From: CAZMRW01 sp964568805
Lineage (GTDB): Bacteria; Pseudomonadota; Gammaproteobacteria; Methylococcales; Methylomonadaceae
NCBI GenBank assembly: GCA_964568805.1
Contig: CAZMRW010000047.1
Span: forward strand, 1 to 31,964
Reading direction: 5' to 3'
DNA: 31,964 bases
Shown: piece by piece, positions 8,497 to 16,987 of the stretch
How the letters are laid out: every line of letters starts with the position of its first letter
Numbering within the stretch: position 1 is the stretch's first letter
Notes under the pieces: model-generated
What the model saw: only the letters and a program-made list of their open reading frames with translations
The model's database searches: none
Told to the model about the DNA's origin: nothing
Translations under genes and position numbers: made by a program

Positions 8497-9789
8497 ATGC
8501 GACTATTTTATACCGCGCTTTTTTATCTGTTGATCCCTTATATATTGTTGCGATTGCTTTGGCGCAGTATCAAGGCGCCGGAGTACCGTCGGCGGTGGTT
8601 TGAACGGTTTGCACTCTATCATGATCAACCGGTTCAGGGCGTCATCTGGTTTCATGCGGTTTCAGTGGGCGAGGCTGAAGCCTTGTTTCCCTTGCTGCGC
8701 CACCTGCAACAACAGCAGCCGGCAACCCCGTTGCTGGTAACGACGACGACGCCTACGGGTTCGGCAAGGGTCAAAGCCGTGATGAAAGACACGGTATCCC
8801 ATGTTTACCTGCCTTATGATCTGCCTTGTGTACTGCAGCGGTTTATGCAACGTTTTAAGCCGAAAATGGCAGTCATCATGGAAACTGAAATCTGGCCGAA
8901 TCTGTTTTCATATTGTGGAAAATACCGGATTCCTTTATACATCATTAACGCCAGGTTATCGGAAAAATCGGCACGCGGTTACCGAAAAATGCCTGAATTC
9001 ATTCGCCAGGCCTTGGCTGAAGTTACGCTGATCGCCGCTCAAACACAAGCGGATGCCGACCGGTTTATTGAAATAGGCGCTGCAAAAGCGAGCGTTAAAG
9101 CGCTTGGCAATATGAAGTTTGATGTGGAAATTCCTGAAGAGACGATCGAATCAGGTTTGAAATTAAGGGAATTTTTGTTCAGGGACCGTTTCGTTTGGCT
9201 CATTGCCAGTACTCATAAAGATGAAGAGGCTATCTTTTTGGATATCTACAAGGCTGTCAAGCAGAAAATACCCGATTTATTGCTGGTTATCGTACCGAGG
9301 CATCCTGAACGTTTCGGAGACGTCAAGACTCTGTGCGAGCAGCATCGGCTCCGGGTTGTGATGCGTACGTCGGAGCTGTCTTGCAATACCGATACCGATA
9401 TTTATCTGGTTGATACGATGGGCGAATTAAAAGTATTTTACGCCGCCGCCGATGCTGCCTTCGTCGGCGGCAGTATGGTGCCGGTTGGCGGCCATAATAT
9501 TCTGGAGGCGGCGGCCGTCGGAGTGCCGGTGATGTTTGGACCCCATATGGCTAATTTCAAGGACATTGCCGAAGGCGTCCTGGAGCAGCAGGCGGCAATT
9601 CAATGCCGAAATAAAGCTGAAATTATCGATTCGATACTGCATCTGTATTATGAACCGGCTTACAGAGATGATTTGGTTGCAAAAAGCAAAGCGTTTGTCC
9701 GCAGCAATCAAGGGGCTATCGCACAAATCTATGACCTGCTTGTTCAGGGCAAAGAGATGGGTACGTCTGTTGCCTTCCAACGAAATTGA
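8497..9789 (+). CDS. waaA: 3-deoxy-D-manno-octulosonic acid (Kdo) transferase
   Basis: This encodes a 430-aa GT-B glycosyltransferase that adds Kdo from CMP-Kdo to lipid A precursors at the inner face of the cytoplasmic membrane. An N-terminal membrane anchor (LFYTALFYLLIPYILLRL) is followed by HAVSVGEAEA near residues 53-62, the family's catalytic-Glu motif. METEIWPNL, NARLSEKS and LGNMKFD come next. The C-terminal donor-binding half has FVGGSMVPVGGHNILEAA and VGVPVMFGPH. Length matches E. coli WaaA (425 aa). It marks the right edge of the ordinary chromosomal stretch before the biosynthetic region. Confidence 0.95.
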   Translation: MRLFYTALFYLLIPYILLRLLWRSIKAPEYRRRWFERFALYHDQPVQGVIWFHAVSVGEAEALFPLLRHLQQQQPATPLLVTTTTPTGSARVKAVMKDTVSHVYLPYDLPCVLQRFMQRFKPKMAVIMETEIWPNLFSYCGKYRIPLYIINARLSEKSARGYRKMPEFIRQALAEVTLIAAQTQADADRFIEIGAAKASVKALGNMKFDVEIPEETIESGLKLREFLFRDRFVWLIASTHKDEEAIFLDIYKAVKQKIPDLLLVIVPRHPERFGDVKTLCEQHRLRVVMRTSELSCNTDTDIYLVDTMGELKVFYAAADAAFVGGSMVPVGGHNILEAAAVGVPVMFGPHMANFKDIAEGVLEQQAAIQCRNKAEIIDSILHLYYEPAYRDDLVAKSKAFVRSNQGAIAQIYDLLVQGKEMGTSVAFQRN

Positions 9790-9844
9790 GAATTCAAACT
9801 CCGGATTCCAATCCGAGGCAAATTAAATAACCCTATAATTTCAT

Positions 9845-11083
9845 ATGTCAAACAAACGATTCAGCAAGATTATTATTATCGGCGCAGGTCCTTCGGGCAG
9901 CATTGCCGGCGCATTGCTTAGAAACAAAGGTTATCAGGTGACTATTCTGGAGCGCCAGCGTTTTCCAAGGTTCAGCATCGGCGAAAGTCTGTTGCCGCAA
10001 TGCATGGAGTTTATCGAACAGGCCGGCATGATGGAAGCCGTCATTGGCGCGGGTTTTCAATACAAGGATGGGGCGTCGTTTGTACACGGAGACCGTGTTA
10101 CCGAATTCTCTTTCGAAGATAAATTTACCGCCGGGATAGGCACCACGTTTCAGGTTCAACGGGGCCGGTTCGATGCCTTGCTCGCCGATGAAGCCGCGCG
10201 CATGGGGGTTGACATACACTGGCAGATGGAAGTCACAGCCGCTGATTTTTCCGGTGATAAACCCAGGCTTACCGTGCGAGACGCTTCCGGCCAAGTGATG
10301 GATTACCAGGCCGATTTTATCCTGGATGCCAGCGGCTTCGGCCGTATCCTGCCTCGGTTGCTGAGTCTGGAATCTCCCTCCGGGTTTCCGCTCAGGCAGG
10401 CGATATTTGGACATATTGAAGATCGGATTGATGATAAGGACTTCGATAGAAATAAAATCAGGATTACCGTTCATCCCGAGCACCGGGGCGTCTGGTACTG
10501 GCTGATCCCCTTCAGTAATGGACGAAGCAGCATCGGTGTCGTTGCGGAACCCGAGTTTTATCGGCCATGGAATAGTAATTATGATGCCGCCCTGCGGGAC
10601 ATTATTGGCCAGGACTACAGTTTGCCGCGCTTGCTGAAAAATGCAGTCTTCGATGAAAAGATCAACACCATTACCGGTTATTCCGCCAATGTCAAAAGTT
10701 TATACGGGAACGGCTATGCCTTGCTCGGAAATGCCGGCGAATTTCTGGATCCGGTCTTTTCTTCCGGCGTGACCATTGCGATGAAATCGGCATCGCTGGC
10801 TGCGGCTGTTCTCGATAAGCAGTTCAACAATGAAAATGTGGATTGGGAACGGGAGTATGCTATTCCGTTGCAGCGGGGGGTTAATACCTTTCGCGTATTT
10901 GTCGATGCCTGGTATGACGGACGCTTTCAGGACGTGATATTCCATCCAAATCAACAGCCGGAAATCAAGGCCATGATTTGTTCCATACTGGCTGGTTACG
11001 CCTGGGATGAAAGCAATCCTTATGTGAAAAATGCCGGTGTCAGGCTGCAAACGCTGGTCGAATTATGCCGAAGCGGCGCCTGA
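9845..11083 (+). CDS. Flavin-dependent halogenase-like oxidoreductase, aryl-polyene-cluster type (copy 1)
   Basis: This encodes a 412-aa FAD protein of the tryptophan-halogenase superfamily. Residues 13-18 are the FAD motif GAGPSG. FPRFSIGESLLP sits at 40-51. A lysine at 74 in GFQYKDGASF occupies the place of the catalytic lysine of flavin-dependent halogenases. The halogenase motif WxWxIP is present as WYWLIP at 217-222. LLGNAGEFLDPVFSSGV follows. Proteins of this type are common in aryl polyene clusters, where their reaction is not firmly known. It overlaps the DUF3261-type gene by 19 bases, and a truncated ketosynthase follows. It is clearly paralogous to the flavoprotein at 20182. Halogenation is inferred from motifs; a plain oxidoreductase role is the alternative. 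Confidence 0.85.
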   Translation: MSNKRFSKIIIIGAGPSGSIAGALLRNKGYQVTILERQRFPRFSIGESLLPQCMEFIEQAGMMEAVIGAGFQYKDGASFVHGDRVTEFSFEDKFTAGIGTTFQVQRGRFDALLADEAARMGVDIHWQMEVTAADFSGDKPRLTVRDASGQVMDYQADFILDASGFGRILPRLLSLESPSGFPLRQAIFGHIEDRIDDKDFDRNKIRITVHPEHRGVWYWLIPFSNGRSSIGVVAEPEFYRPWNSNYDAALRDIIGQDYSLPRLLKNAVFDEKINTITGYSANVKSLYGNGYALLGNAGEFLDPVFSSGVTIAMKSASLAAAVLDKQFNNENVDWEREYAIPLQRGVNTFRVFVDAWYDGRFQDVIFHPNQQPEIKAMICSILAGYAWDESNPYVKNAGVRLQTLVELCRSGA

Positions 11084-11673
11084 TAATTATTTTACTGCTC
11101 TTATTGCTAACTGCTTGCGGATTATGGCATAAACCGGCGGGGCGAACCGAGGCTATTTCAGCCGGCGAGAATCAGCCATTGCCTGGACAACCGGAATTAA
11201 TGCCTCTGGCTTCGCCGCAAGGGCCAGGCAGGCGTATCGTGCAGCAATTGACGGCTTTCTGGCCTAGCCGGCAAGAAACGTTGTTATGCGTACTGGAACT
11301 GGATGAGCGTCGTATCGCGATGGCCGGAATGACCAATGAAGGATTGAGTCTGTTTAATCTATCTTATGACGGCAAGATTCTGCAGTCGGACAAAAACCCG
11401 TTGCTGCCGGATTCGGTTGCTCCCGAATACATGATTGCCGACTTTCAACTGGTCTATTGGCCCGTGTCGGCATTACGAAAGGTACTGCCCTCGAACTGGC
11501 GGCTGGAGGCCGGCAACAATCTTCGTCGCCTCTATGTCGGCAATGATCTACGTATTGAAGTTCGTTATCTGTCAACCGAGGTTAGCTGGCCCAAAAACGT
11601 TGAGCTGGTTAATCTTTACTATAACTACCGCTTGCGCATCCAAACGATCAGTTATGAAACTGTACCTGAATGA
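11065..11673 (+). CDS. DUF3261-type lipoprotein
   Basis: This encodes a 202-aa lipoprotein: MPKRRLIIILLLLLLTACG gives a signal peptide with lipobox L-T-A-C, Cys at residue 18. The mature part contains LLCVLELDERRIAMAGMT, then GLSLFNLSYDG and later ALRKVLP, which fits the DUF3261 lipoproteins of aryl polyene clusters. The start overlaps the flavoprotein gene by 19 bases and the end overlaps the truncated ketosynthase by 20, so the three are translationally coupled. The second flavoprotein-ketosynthase pair at 20182 has no equivalent gene between its members, so this copy would have to serve both. Confidence 0.7.
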   Translation: MPKRRLIIILLLLLLTACGLWHKPAGRTEAISAGENQPLPGQPELMPLASPQGPGRRIVQQLTAFWPSRQETLLCVLELDERRIAMAGMTNEGLSLFNLSYDGKILQSDKNPLLPDSVAPEYMIADFQLVYWPVSALRKVLPSNWRLEAGNNLRRLYVGNDLRIEVRYLSTEVSWPKNVELVNLYYNYRLRIQTISYETVPE

Positions 11674-11836
11674 TTTAGGTTTACTCAGTGCGGCAGGCAA
11701 TGGCAAAACCGACGTAATGGCCAATTTGCTTGACGGCAACCGTTCCGGCCTGGTCGAAACGGATGCCTACAGCGCCGGTCACAGGGTGTTTAGGCATCCG
11801 ATGGATGTACAAAAAATATTATTGATTAAGTTGTAA
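11654..11836 (+). pseudogene. Truncated beta-ketoacyl synthase, N-terminal remnant
   Basis: Sixty codons start MKLYLNDLGLLSAAGN and run to RSGLVETDAYSAG. They align closely with the start of the full ketosynthase at 21433 (MKLYLNDLGILSASGN, then RSGLVRTDEYLSG). Similarity ends near 11790; after that a short unrelated tail reaches a stop. The catalytic Cys and both His residues are absent, so the product cannot be active. Its position after flavoprotein and DUF3261-type genes shows that a second elongation module once followed here and was deleted. Confidence 0.85.
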
Positions 11837-11972
11837 GTGCTCTATCGGAAAATTTGTTATACCGAGCAATAAATTGTACTTTTCAGGAATTGAATGATTG
11901 CGACAGAACCTAAACAGAGATGCTATCCTTTTGTATCAGTACTTTTATCAGCTTACTTTATTAGATTAAATT

Positions 11973-12509
11973 ATGAAATTAAGTTACATGACTTTGTTTG
12001 TTTTACTGGTCGGTTTAAGCGGCTGCGCGACAAATAGCAACAAGCCAGTTCAGACGGTACAGCATACCGGTGCCGGTACATTGATCATCAAACCCATCGC
12101 TTTCAAGAAAGATGCTTATATCAGGGATGCCGTTAAACAGGAATGCGACCTGGATGGAAAACTGGTTCAGTTTATTGAGCAATATGCTGCCGGACAGTAT
12201 GCGAATATTGTCACGGATTCCGATAAGAGCTCGGGTGATGCACAGGTTCTGACGATAGAATTTGAAGACGTGCAGGGTGCTGCCGGAGGCGCCTGGTCCG
12301 GTCCCAAATCAGTCGTGATAAAAGGTTCGTTAAACCAAAAAGTTAAGATGTTGGGGGATTTTAAAGCCCGGCGTTTTTCCGGCGGCGGGATGTTTGGCGG
12401 GTACAAAGGCACTTGCGCTATTTTGGGGCGTTGCGTTAAAGCCTTGGGACGGGATGTGGCGGAATGGCTGGCGCATCCGACCTCTCAGGCTGTTTTGGGC
12501 GACCTGTAA
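11973..12509 (+). CDS. Lipoprotein of unknown function
   Basis: This encodes a 178-aa protein with an obvious lipoprotein signal, MKLSYMTLFVLLVGLSGCA (lipobox L-S-G-C, Cys18). The mature domain has two pairs of cysteines (QECDL, GTCAILGRC) and a Gly-rich stretch, RRFSGGGMFGGYKG. I do not recognise the family. It ends nine bases before the third flavoprotein gene and is probably co-transcribed with it. No clear Shine-Dalgarno precedes the ATG. Confidence 0.7.
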   Translation: MKLSYMTLFVLLVGLSGCATNSNKPVQTVQHTGAGTLIIKPIAFKKDAYIRDAVKQECDLDGKLVQFIEQYAAGQYANIVTDSDKSSGDAQVLTIEFEDVQGAAGGAWSGPKSVVIKGSLNQKVKMLGDFKARRFSGGGMFGGYKGTCAILGRCVKALGRDVAEWLAHPTSQAVLGDL

Positions 12510-12518
12510 GATTATTTT

Positions 12519-13841
12519 ATGACGGCCATTCCCAAGTCATGCGACGTGCTGGTTATCGGCGGCGGACCGGCCGGCAGTAGTGCCGCCACACATCTGGCAC
12601 AAGCCGGTATTGATGTCGTAGTGCTTGAACGCGCCATATTTCCTAGAAATCAAGTGGGTGAAAGCCTGATCCCACATATCTGGAAATTTACCGATATGAC
12701 CGGCGTGTCGGAAAAAATTGAGCAGGAATGTTTTCTGGCCAAGGCTGGCAGCATTACAGTCTGGAATGACAAAATCCACCAGATTCAGTTTTCCGATTTC
12801 GGCTATACTCGGCCCGGACTGCATGTTGAACGCGACATTTTCGATAATATTCTGCTGAAACATGCCGAAAGCTGCGGGGCTCAGGTGTTTAACGAAGTCG
12901 CGGTCAAAAATTTCGATTTCATTGACAGTCTGCGGCCGGAAATTTTTTACACTGACAAGCGAGGGCATAGCAATCATGAAGGCACCATCCGCTGTCAATA
13001 TGTCATTGATGCCAGCGGCCACAGTTGCTTATTGGCAAATCAGTTTAAAGTCCGCCAGACCATCAGCACGCAATTAAATTTTTTATCACTGTGGGGCTAT
13101 TTTGAAAACGCCCGTTTCGTCGGCGTCGACCGGAAGAGCTATACCTCTGAGGCGCTGGCAACCGTCAAGCCGGTGACCTTTGTTATGTCCTTTGAAGACG
13201 GTTGGATCTGGCATATAGTGTTACGGGGCAAGACCAGTGTCGGCGTGATTGTACCGACCGAACGAACGAGAGGCATGGACCGTCAGCAGCGCGAAATGTT
13301 CTTCAAGCAAACCTGTGCGCGTCAGCCTCATTTGAACAAACTGTTGGAACAGGCGCATTTTATCGAAGGCTCGCTGCAATTCCGGCCTAATTATTCCTAT
13401 TATTCCAATACTATCTGCGGTGAAAACTATTACTGTATTGGCGACGCAGCAGCCTTTGTCGATCCCATCTTCTCCCACGGCGTGCAAAATGCCTTTTACA
13501 ATGCCGCCGCCGCAACGCTGTCGATCAAGGAATCTCTCAAAAACAACAAACTTCGTTTACGTTACAGCCAGCTCTGTGAAAGCCGCATGCAGCAGTTTTA
13601 TGGCTTCTCAAGATCATTGTCGTTGGGCGATTTCGGCGGCAACGGCGTCAATCCCGGCCTGGTAAAAAACTTGATGAAGTTGCTGCCGCAACTGGAATTG
13701 GAACTAATCCTGATCGCCTCGGAAACGACCAACCGCTCGGAAAATTTCCGCAGGTTAGCCAGAGAAGCGGGCGTGTTAGGGCAGTTTAAGGAAAACTTTT
13801 CCGGCAGAAAAACCGAACGGATCGAGGCTTTGGATTTTTGA
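12519..13841 (+). CDS. Flavin-dependent halogenase-like protein resembling pyrrolyl-carrier-protein halogenases
   Basis: This encodes a 440-aa FAD protein. GGGPAG at residues 14-19, FPRNQVGESLIP at 41-52 and Lys75 in CFLAKAG match flavin-dependent halogenases. HVERDIFDNILLKHAESCGA, GDAAAFVDPIFSHGV and the C-terminal SGRKTERIEALD resemble PltA-type enzymes that chlorinate pyrrolyl bound to a carrier protein. The halogenase signature WxWxIP reads WIWHIV at 229-234, so the proline is lost. It is more distant from the other two flavoproteins than they are from each other. With a pyrrole-forming gene set 2-6 kb away, a tethered pyrrole is the natural candidate substrate, but this is inference. Confidence 0.8.
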   Translation: MTAIPKSCDVLVIGGGPAGSSAATHLAQAGIDVVVLERAIFPRNQVGESLIPHIWKFTDMTGVSEKIEQECFLAKAGSITVWNDKIHQIQFSDFGYTRPGLHVERDIFDNILLKHAESCGAQVFNEVAVKNFDFIDSLRPEIFYTDKRGHSNHEGTIRCQYVIDASGHSCLLANQFKVRQTISTQLNFLSLWGYFENARFVGVDRKSYTSEALATVKPVTFVMSFEDGWIWHIVLRGKTSVGVIVPTERTRGMDRQQREMFFKQTCARQPHLNKLLEQAHFIEGSLQFRPNYSYYSNTICGENYYCIGDAAAFVDPIFSHGVQNAFYNAAAATLSIKESLKNNKLRLRYSQLCESRMQQFYGFSRSLSLGDFGGNGVNPGLVKNLMKLLPQLELELILIASETTNRSENFRRLAREAGVLGQFKENFSGRKTERIEALDF

Positions 13842-14085
13842 AAGGTGTTCTAATGCCATCACTAGGCATTAATAGTAGAATGTTGCCGACGATAACAGAT
13901 GGTTAATACGTTCCACTGATTTTTTGGGGAAGGAAAAAGTGACATCTTGGTTTGTACGCCCTGTCCTTTAGATTTATACTCGGCCTAAATCATAACAATC
14001 ATACGATGAATTTATGAAGGAAATACGACAAATTAGGCTTTTTACAAGGTATCGGTGCCTTGTAGATTTTATTTATTAGGGCTTC

Positions 14086-14535
14086 ATGTTCGCCCACGCG
14101 TTCCTTGCCTTTATAGCATTACCGGGTGTTGTCGCCATCGCCGTTCCGATCACCTGGCTATGGGCAAGTTCCCACACGAGGCTCGTCCAACCTTTGGGAC
14201 TAGTTCCTTTGCTCGCCGGGTTCTTTGCGTTGCTTTGGTGCGTGCGTGACTTCTATATCTCAGGCAAGGGCACGCTTGCCCCGTGGGCTCCTCCAGCCCA
14301 CTTGGTCATCGTTGGACTCTACCGCTATACGCGGAATCCCATGTATATCGCAGTAACGCTTGTCCTTCTTGGTTGGGCACTGTGCTTCGGCGTGGCGGGC
14401 CTGTTCGTTTATGCAATAGTTTTAGCTATTGCCTTCCATCTGCGGGTCGTGCTGGGCGAGGAGCCCTGGTTGGCGCGAACGCACGGAGCACAGTGGGAAA
14501 ATTATTCAAGTCGCATTCCTCGCTGGTTCTGGTGA
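14086..14535 (+). CDS. Isoprenylcysteine carboxyl methyltransferase (ICMT/PEMT)-like membrane methyltransferase
   Basis: This encodes a 149-aa integral membrane protein with about four hydrophobic segments. The signature GLYRYTRNPMYIAV near residues 83-96, followed by HLRVVLGEEPWLARTHG and ENYSSRIPRW, is the SAM-binding core of small ICMT/PEMT-like methyltransferases. Bacterial members methylate varied small or lipid substrates at the membrane. Its position among halogenase-like and lipoprotein genes makes it a possible tailoring enzyme of the pathway, though it could be unrelated. The ribosome site is weak. Confidence 0.75.
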   Translation: MFAHAFLAFIALPGVVAIAVPITWLWASSHTRLVQPLGLVPLLAGFFALLWCVRDFYISGKGTLAPWAPPAHLVIVGLYRYTRNPMYIAVTLVLLGWALCFGVAGLFVYAIVLAIAFHLRVVLGEEPWLARTHGAQWENYSSRIPRWFW

Positions 14536-14608
14536 ATACCATGTACGAAGTTGCCCTTAACTCTTCTCTTTGAGTGGATACATAATTACGGACTATTGGG
14601 AGAACAAA

Positions 14609-15214
14609 ATGAAAACGACCTTCACACGATGTCTAAAAAAATTATTTCTGGTTACATTTTTCATCATCATGGGATGTTCCGGCACCATCAAGAGCATGCG
14701 AGAAATACCGGATGAAAATCTTGTGATAATTCCTGATCAAGGCAAATCTGTCGTTGTATTTATGCGTCCGGAAAGCTTTGGATGGGCGATACAATCCAGC
14801 GTGTTTGAGATCAAAGGCAAATTGCCATCACTTGTGGGGATCATCGCCGCGAAAACAAAGCTTGCCTATCGATTAGATCCAGGACCCCATCTATTTATGG
14901 TGGTGGGTGAAAGCGCCGATTTTATGACTGCTGACTTGGCCCCTAACAAGATTTATTATGCTCTTGTTGAGCCTAGAATGGGTGCTTGGAAAGCACGATT
15001 TTCCCTTGATCCTGTACACGAAGAAAAGGTATCAACAACTGACCTTACCGATTGGTTGGAAGATTGCCGATGGGTGGAAATGACAGCGGAATCTTTGGAC
15101 TGGGCACAAGAAAACATGCCTAGCATTCAGGCGAAGTTTGATAAATATTACCCCGTATGGTTACAGAAAGAACAGTCTAAGAAGCCGCACCTCTATCCAA
15201 TTGACGGCAAATAA
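14609..15214 (+). CDS. Lipoprotein of unknown function (DUF2846-like)
   Basis: This encodes a 201-aa protein with signal peptide MKTTFTRCLKKLFLVTFFIIMGCSG, lipobox I-M-G-C. I chose the ATG at 14609 because GGGAG stands about ten bases upstream and the signal peptide starts there; a longer frame from 14570 adds an unlikely polar leader. The middle, VVVFMRPESFGWAIQSSVFEI, then YRLDPGPHLFMVVGE and LAPNKIYYALVEP, resembles the beta-sandwich lipoproteins grouped as DUF2846. Function is unknown. Confidence 0.7.
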   Translation: MKTTFTRCLKKLFLVTFFIIMGCSGTIKSMREIPDENLVIIPDQGKSVVVFMRPESFGWAIQSSVFEIKGKLPSLVGIIAAKTKLAYRLDPGPHLFMVVGESADFMTADLAPNKIYYALVEPRMGAWKARFSLDPVHEEKVSTTDLTDWLEDCRWVEMTAESLDWAQENMPSIQAKFDKYYPVWLQKEQSKKPHLYPIDGK

Positions 15215-15309
15215 ATATAAGCCAGGAATAATAAGGTGGGAAGTTCACTCAACTTTCCAATGGTAACTACCATTTGCTCGAAACATTTGATGAACTAAGA
15301 GGAGAAGTC

Positions 15310-15693
15310 ATGATAAAACTGACCCTAATTGCGCTAACGTGCTTACTATTAGTGGCATGCACTTCGGCACCACTCCAAAACGTAGAGCATGCACCTGTGC
15401 GAATAAGCAAGGTTAACTATACCATCGAAGACGTGGAAAAAGGGATCATTCGAGGAGGAGTTAGTAGGGGGTGGGAAATGTATAGAAAGCAACCGGGCCT
15501 TATTGAGGGAACCTTATATATAGGTAAGCATGTCGTTGAAGTGACGATTTCTTATAATATGCAAAGCTATAATATCAGCTATAGGAACAGCAAGAATATG
15601 GATTATGACTCTGGAAAAATCCATAAAGCCTATAACCGGTGGATAGATAATCTAAACAAAGCAATAAGGCAATCCTTATCCTCTGAAATGTAG
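15310..15693 (+). CDS. Small lipoprotein of unknown function
   Basis: This encodes a 127-aa protein with signal MIKLTLIALTCLLLVACTS, lipobox L-V-A-C. The ATG at 15310 follows a good AGGAGAAG ribosome site by a few bases. The mature part begins with VRISKVNYTIEDVEKGIIRGGVSRGW and contains a YNMQSYNISYRNS segment; such small lipoproteins occur in proteobacteria without assigned function. It is the last plus-strand gene before the convergent pyrrole-type operon. Confidence 0.7.
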   Translation: MIKLTLIALTCLLLVACTSAPLQNVEHAPVRISKVNYTIEDVEKGIIRGGVSRGWEMYRKQPGLIEGTLYIGKHVVEVTISYNMQSYNISYRNSKNMDYDSGKIHKAYNRWIDNLNKAIRQSLSSEM

Positions 15694-15910
15694 GGCAGGG
15701 TTGGAGCTTGGCGGAAAACCAGCATTAGGTAATTGTGCAACCCTTCATGGATGTTAATAAACAAGCGATTATAAATCACAGGCAGTTGTTGTTATTTTTT
15801 TTATCGCAAATCCAGCCGAACGTCAGGATAACGATAAGCTAATTGGGCATATTAAAAATTTGCTGGCTTATGCTAAATCTTGTGTTGTCAGGTCCTAAAC
15901 AACATTCGCT

Positions 15911-16987
15911 TTATTTATGTCCATCGCCGGTTCCCAGCAAGGCGGCGATGATGTTTTTCTGAATTTCCGAAGAGCCGGAAAACAGGCGGCTGGAGAGGGC
16001 ATCGCTGACCAGTCTGGCCATAGGGCTGTCTGTTATCAGCGCACTGCTTCCAAGGATATGGACGGCATCCAGGCTGGATTGCAGAAATGCTTCTGAGGCG
16101 AATAATTTGGTTTGGGCGCTAACCATGGTAAGTCGCTTGCTGTTGTCTTTCAGGCGCGCGCATTCATTGACCCAAAGTCTGATGGTGTCCAGTCTTAATT
16201 TCATATCAGCAATTTTATGACTAATGGCCTGATTTTTACCCAAGTGAGTGCCGTTGACCTTGCGTTCGCGGCTGAATCTGACCACGCTTTCGAGTTGCCA
16301 TTCCATGACGCCGCAAATGCCGGCAAAAATAAAAGCTCGCTCCAGTTCCAGTGCTTGCTGAATCATCATGTTGCCAGCGCCAGTTTTGCCCAGTTGTCTG
16401 GAATGCGGGATCAGAGCGTTTTCCAGTATGACATCCCCCATGGTCGCACTCTGACAGCCGGATACCTGGGGAGAATCATGAAAGTTGGAACCTTCATCGT
16501 CACACTGCACGATGAAAGCGGATAATTTATTGTCTAGACGGGCATAGACGACCAGCATATCCGCGATGGGGGTGTTGGTAATATAGCGTTTGTGACCGTT
16601 CAGTAAAAAACCTTCTTCGGTCTGGACAGCGGTCATTGCCAAGGCGTTAAGATCGGAACCAGCCTGAATTTCGGTAATGGCATGGCCGCCAACCAGGCCG
16701 CCGGTTATTAATTTATTTAAATAGGTTTCCTGTTGCTGGGAATTGCCGTAATTCAGCAATGGAAACACCGCGCCCCAGAGGTGGGCGTTGATGGAAAGCA
16801 GTAAACCGGTATCTTGGGTGACTTTCCCAAGTGTTTCATGTGCCTTCACCAGGTCGGCAAAACGGCTATCATTGCCGCCGCGATTTACCGGGATGGCATG
16901 CTTTAAAAGTCCCTGATTTGCGCAATAAAAGAAGCGGCGCCGGGAGGCTGTGGCGTCTCCTGCGCACGGCAGCTTGTCCATTTCCAT
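15911..16987 (-). CDS. Acyl-CoA dehydrogenase-like enzyme, probable L-prolyl-carrier-protein dehydrogenase
   Basis: This encodes a 358-aa flavoprotein. Residues 104-112, ITEIQAGSD, and 130-134, NGHKR, are acyl-CoA dehydrogenase FAD/substrate motifs. LELERAF puts Glu216 where isovaleryl-CoA dehydrogenase and prolyl-PCP oxidases keep the catalytic base. The C-terminus has LFSGSSEIQKNIIAALL. In the PltE/PigA/RedW group this enzyme oxidises L-prolyl thioester to pyrrole-2-carboxyl thioester. The N-terminus is about 25 residues shorter than usual; the start is fixed by a GGAG site and by the ATG directly following the adenylation gene's TGA. It is last in the minus-strand operon. Beta-oxidation is unlikely given its partners. 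Confidence 0.8.
   Translation of the reverse strand: MEMDKLPCAGDATASRRRFFYCANQGLLKHAIPVNRGGNDSRFADLVKAHETLGKVTQDTGLLLSINAHLWGAVFPLLNYGNSQQQETYLNKLITGGLVGGHAITEIQAGSDLNALAMTAVQTEEGFLLNGHKRYITNTPIADMLVVYARLDNKLSAFIVQCDDEGSNFHDSPQVSGCQSATMGDVILENALIPHSRQLGKTGAGNMMIQQALELERAFIFAGICGVMEWQLESVVRFSRERKVNGTHLGKNQAISHKIADMKLRLDTIRLWVNECARLKDNSKRLTMVSAQTKLFASEAFLQSSLDAVHILGSSALITDSPMARLVSDALSSRLFSGSSEIQKNIIAALLGTGDGHK

Noticed and set aside
9832..9837. TATAAT upstream of the first flavoprotein
   Set aside because: It lies only seven bases before the ATG and has no matching -35 box; it would need a leaderless transcript.
15911..16987. Fatty-acid beta-oxidation acyl-CoA dehydrogenase
   Set aside because: The motif pattern is compatible, but it is coupled to an adenylation enzyme and a free carrier protein, with no other beta-oxidation gene nearby.
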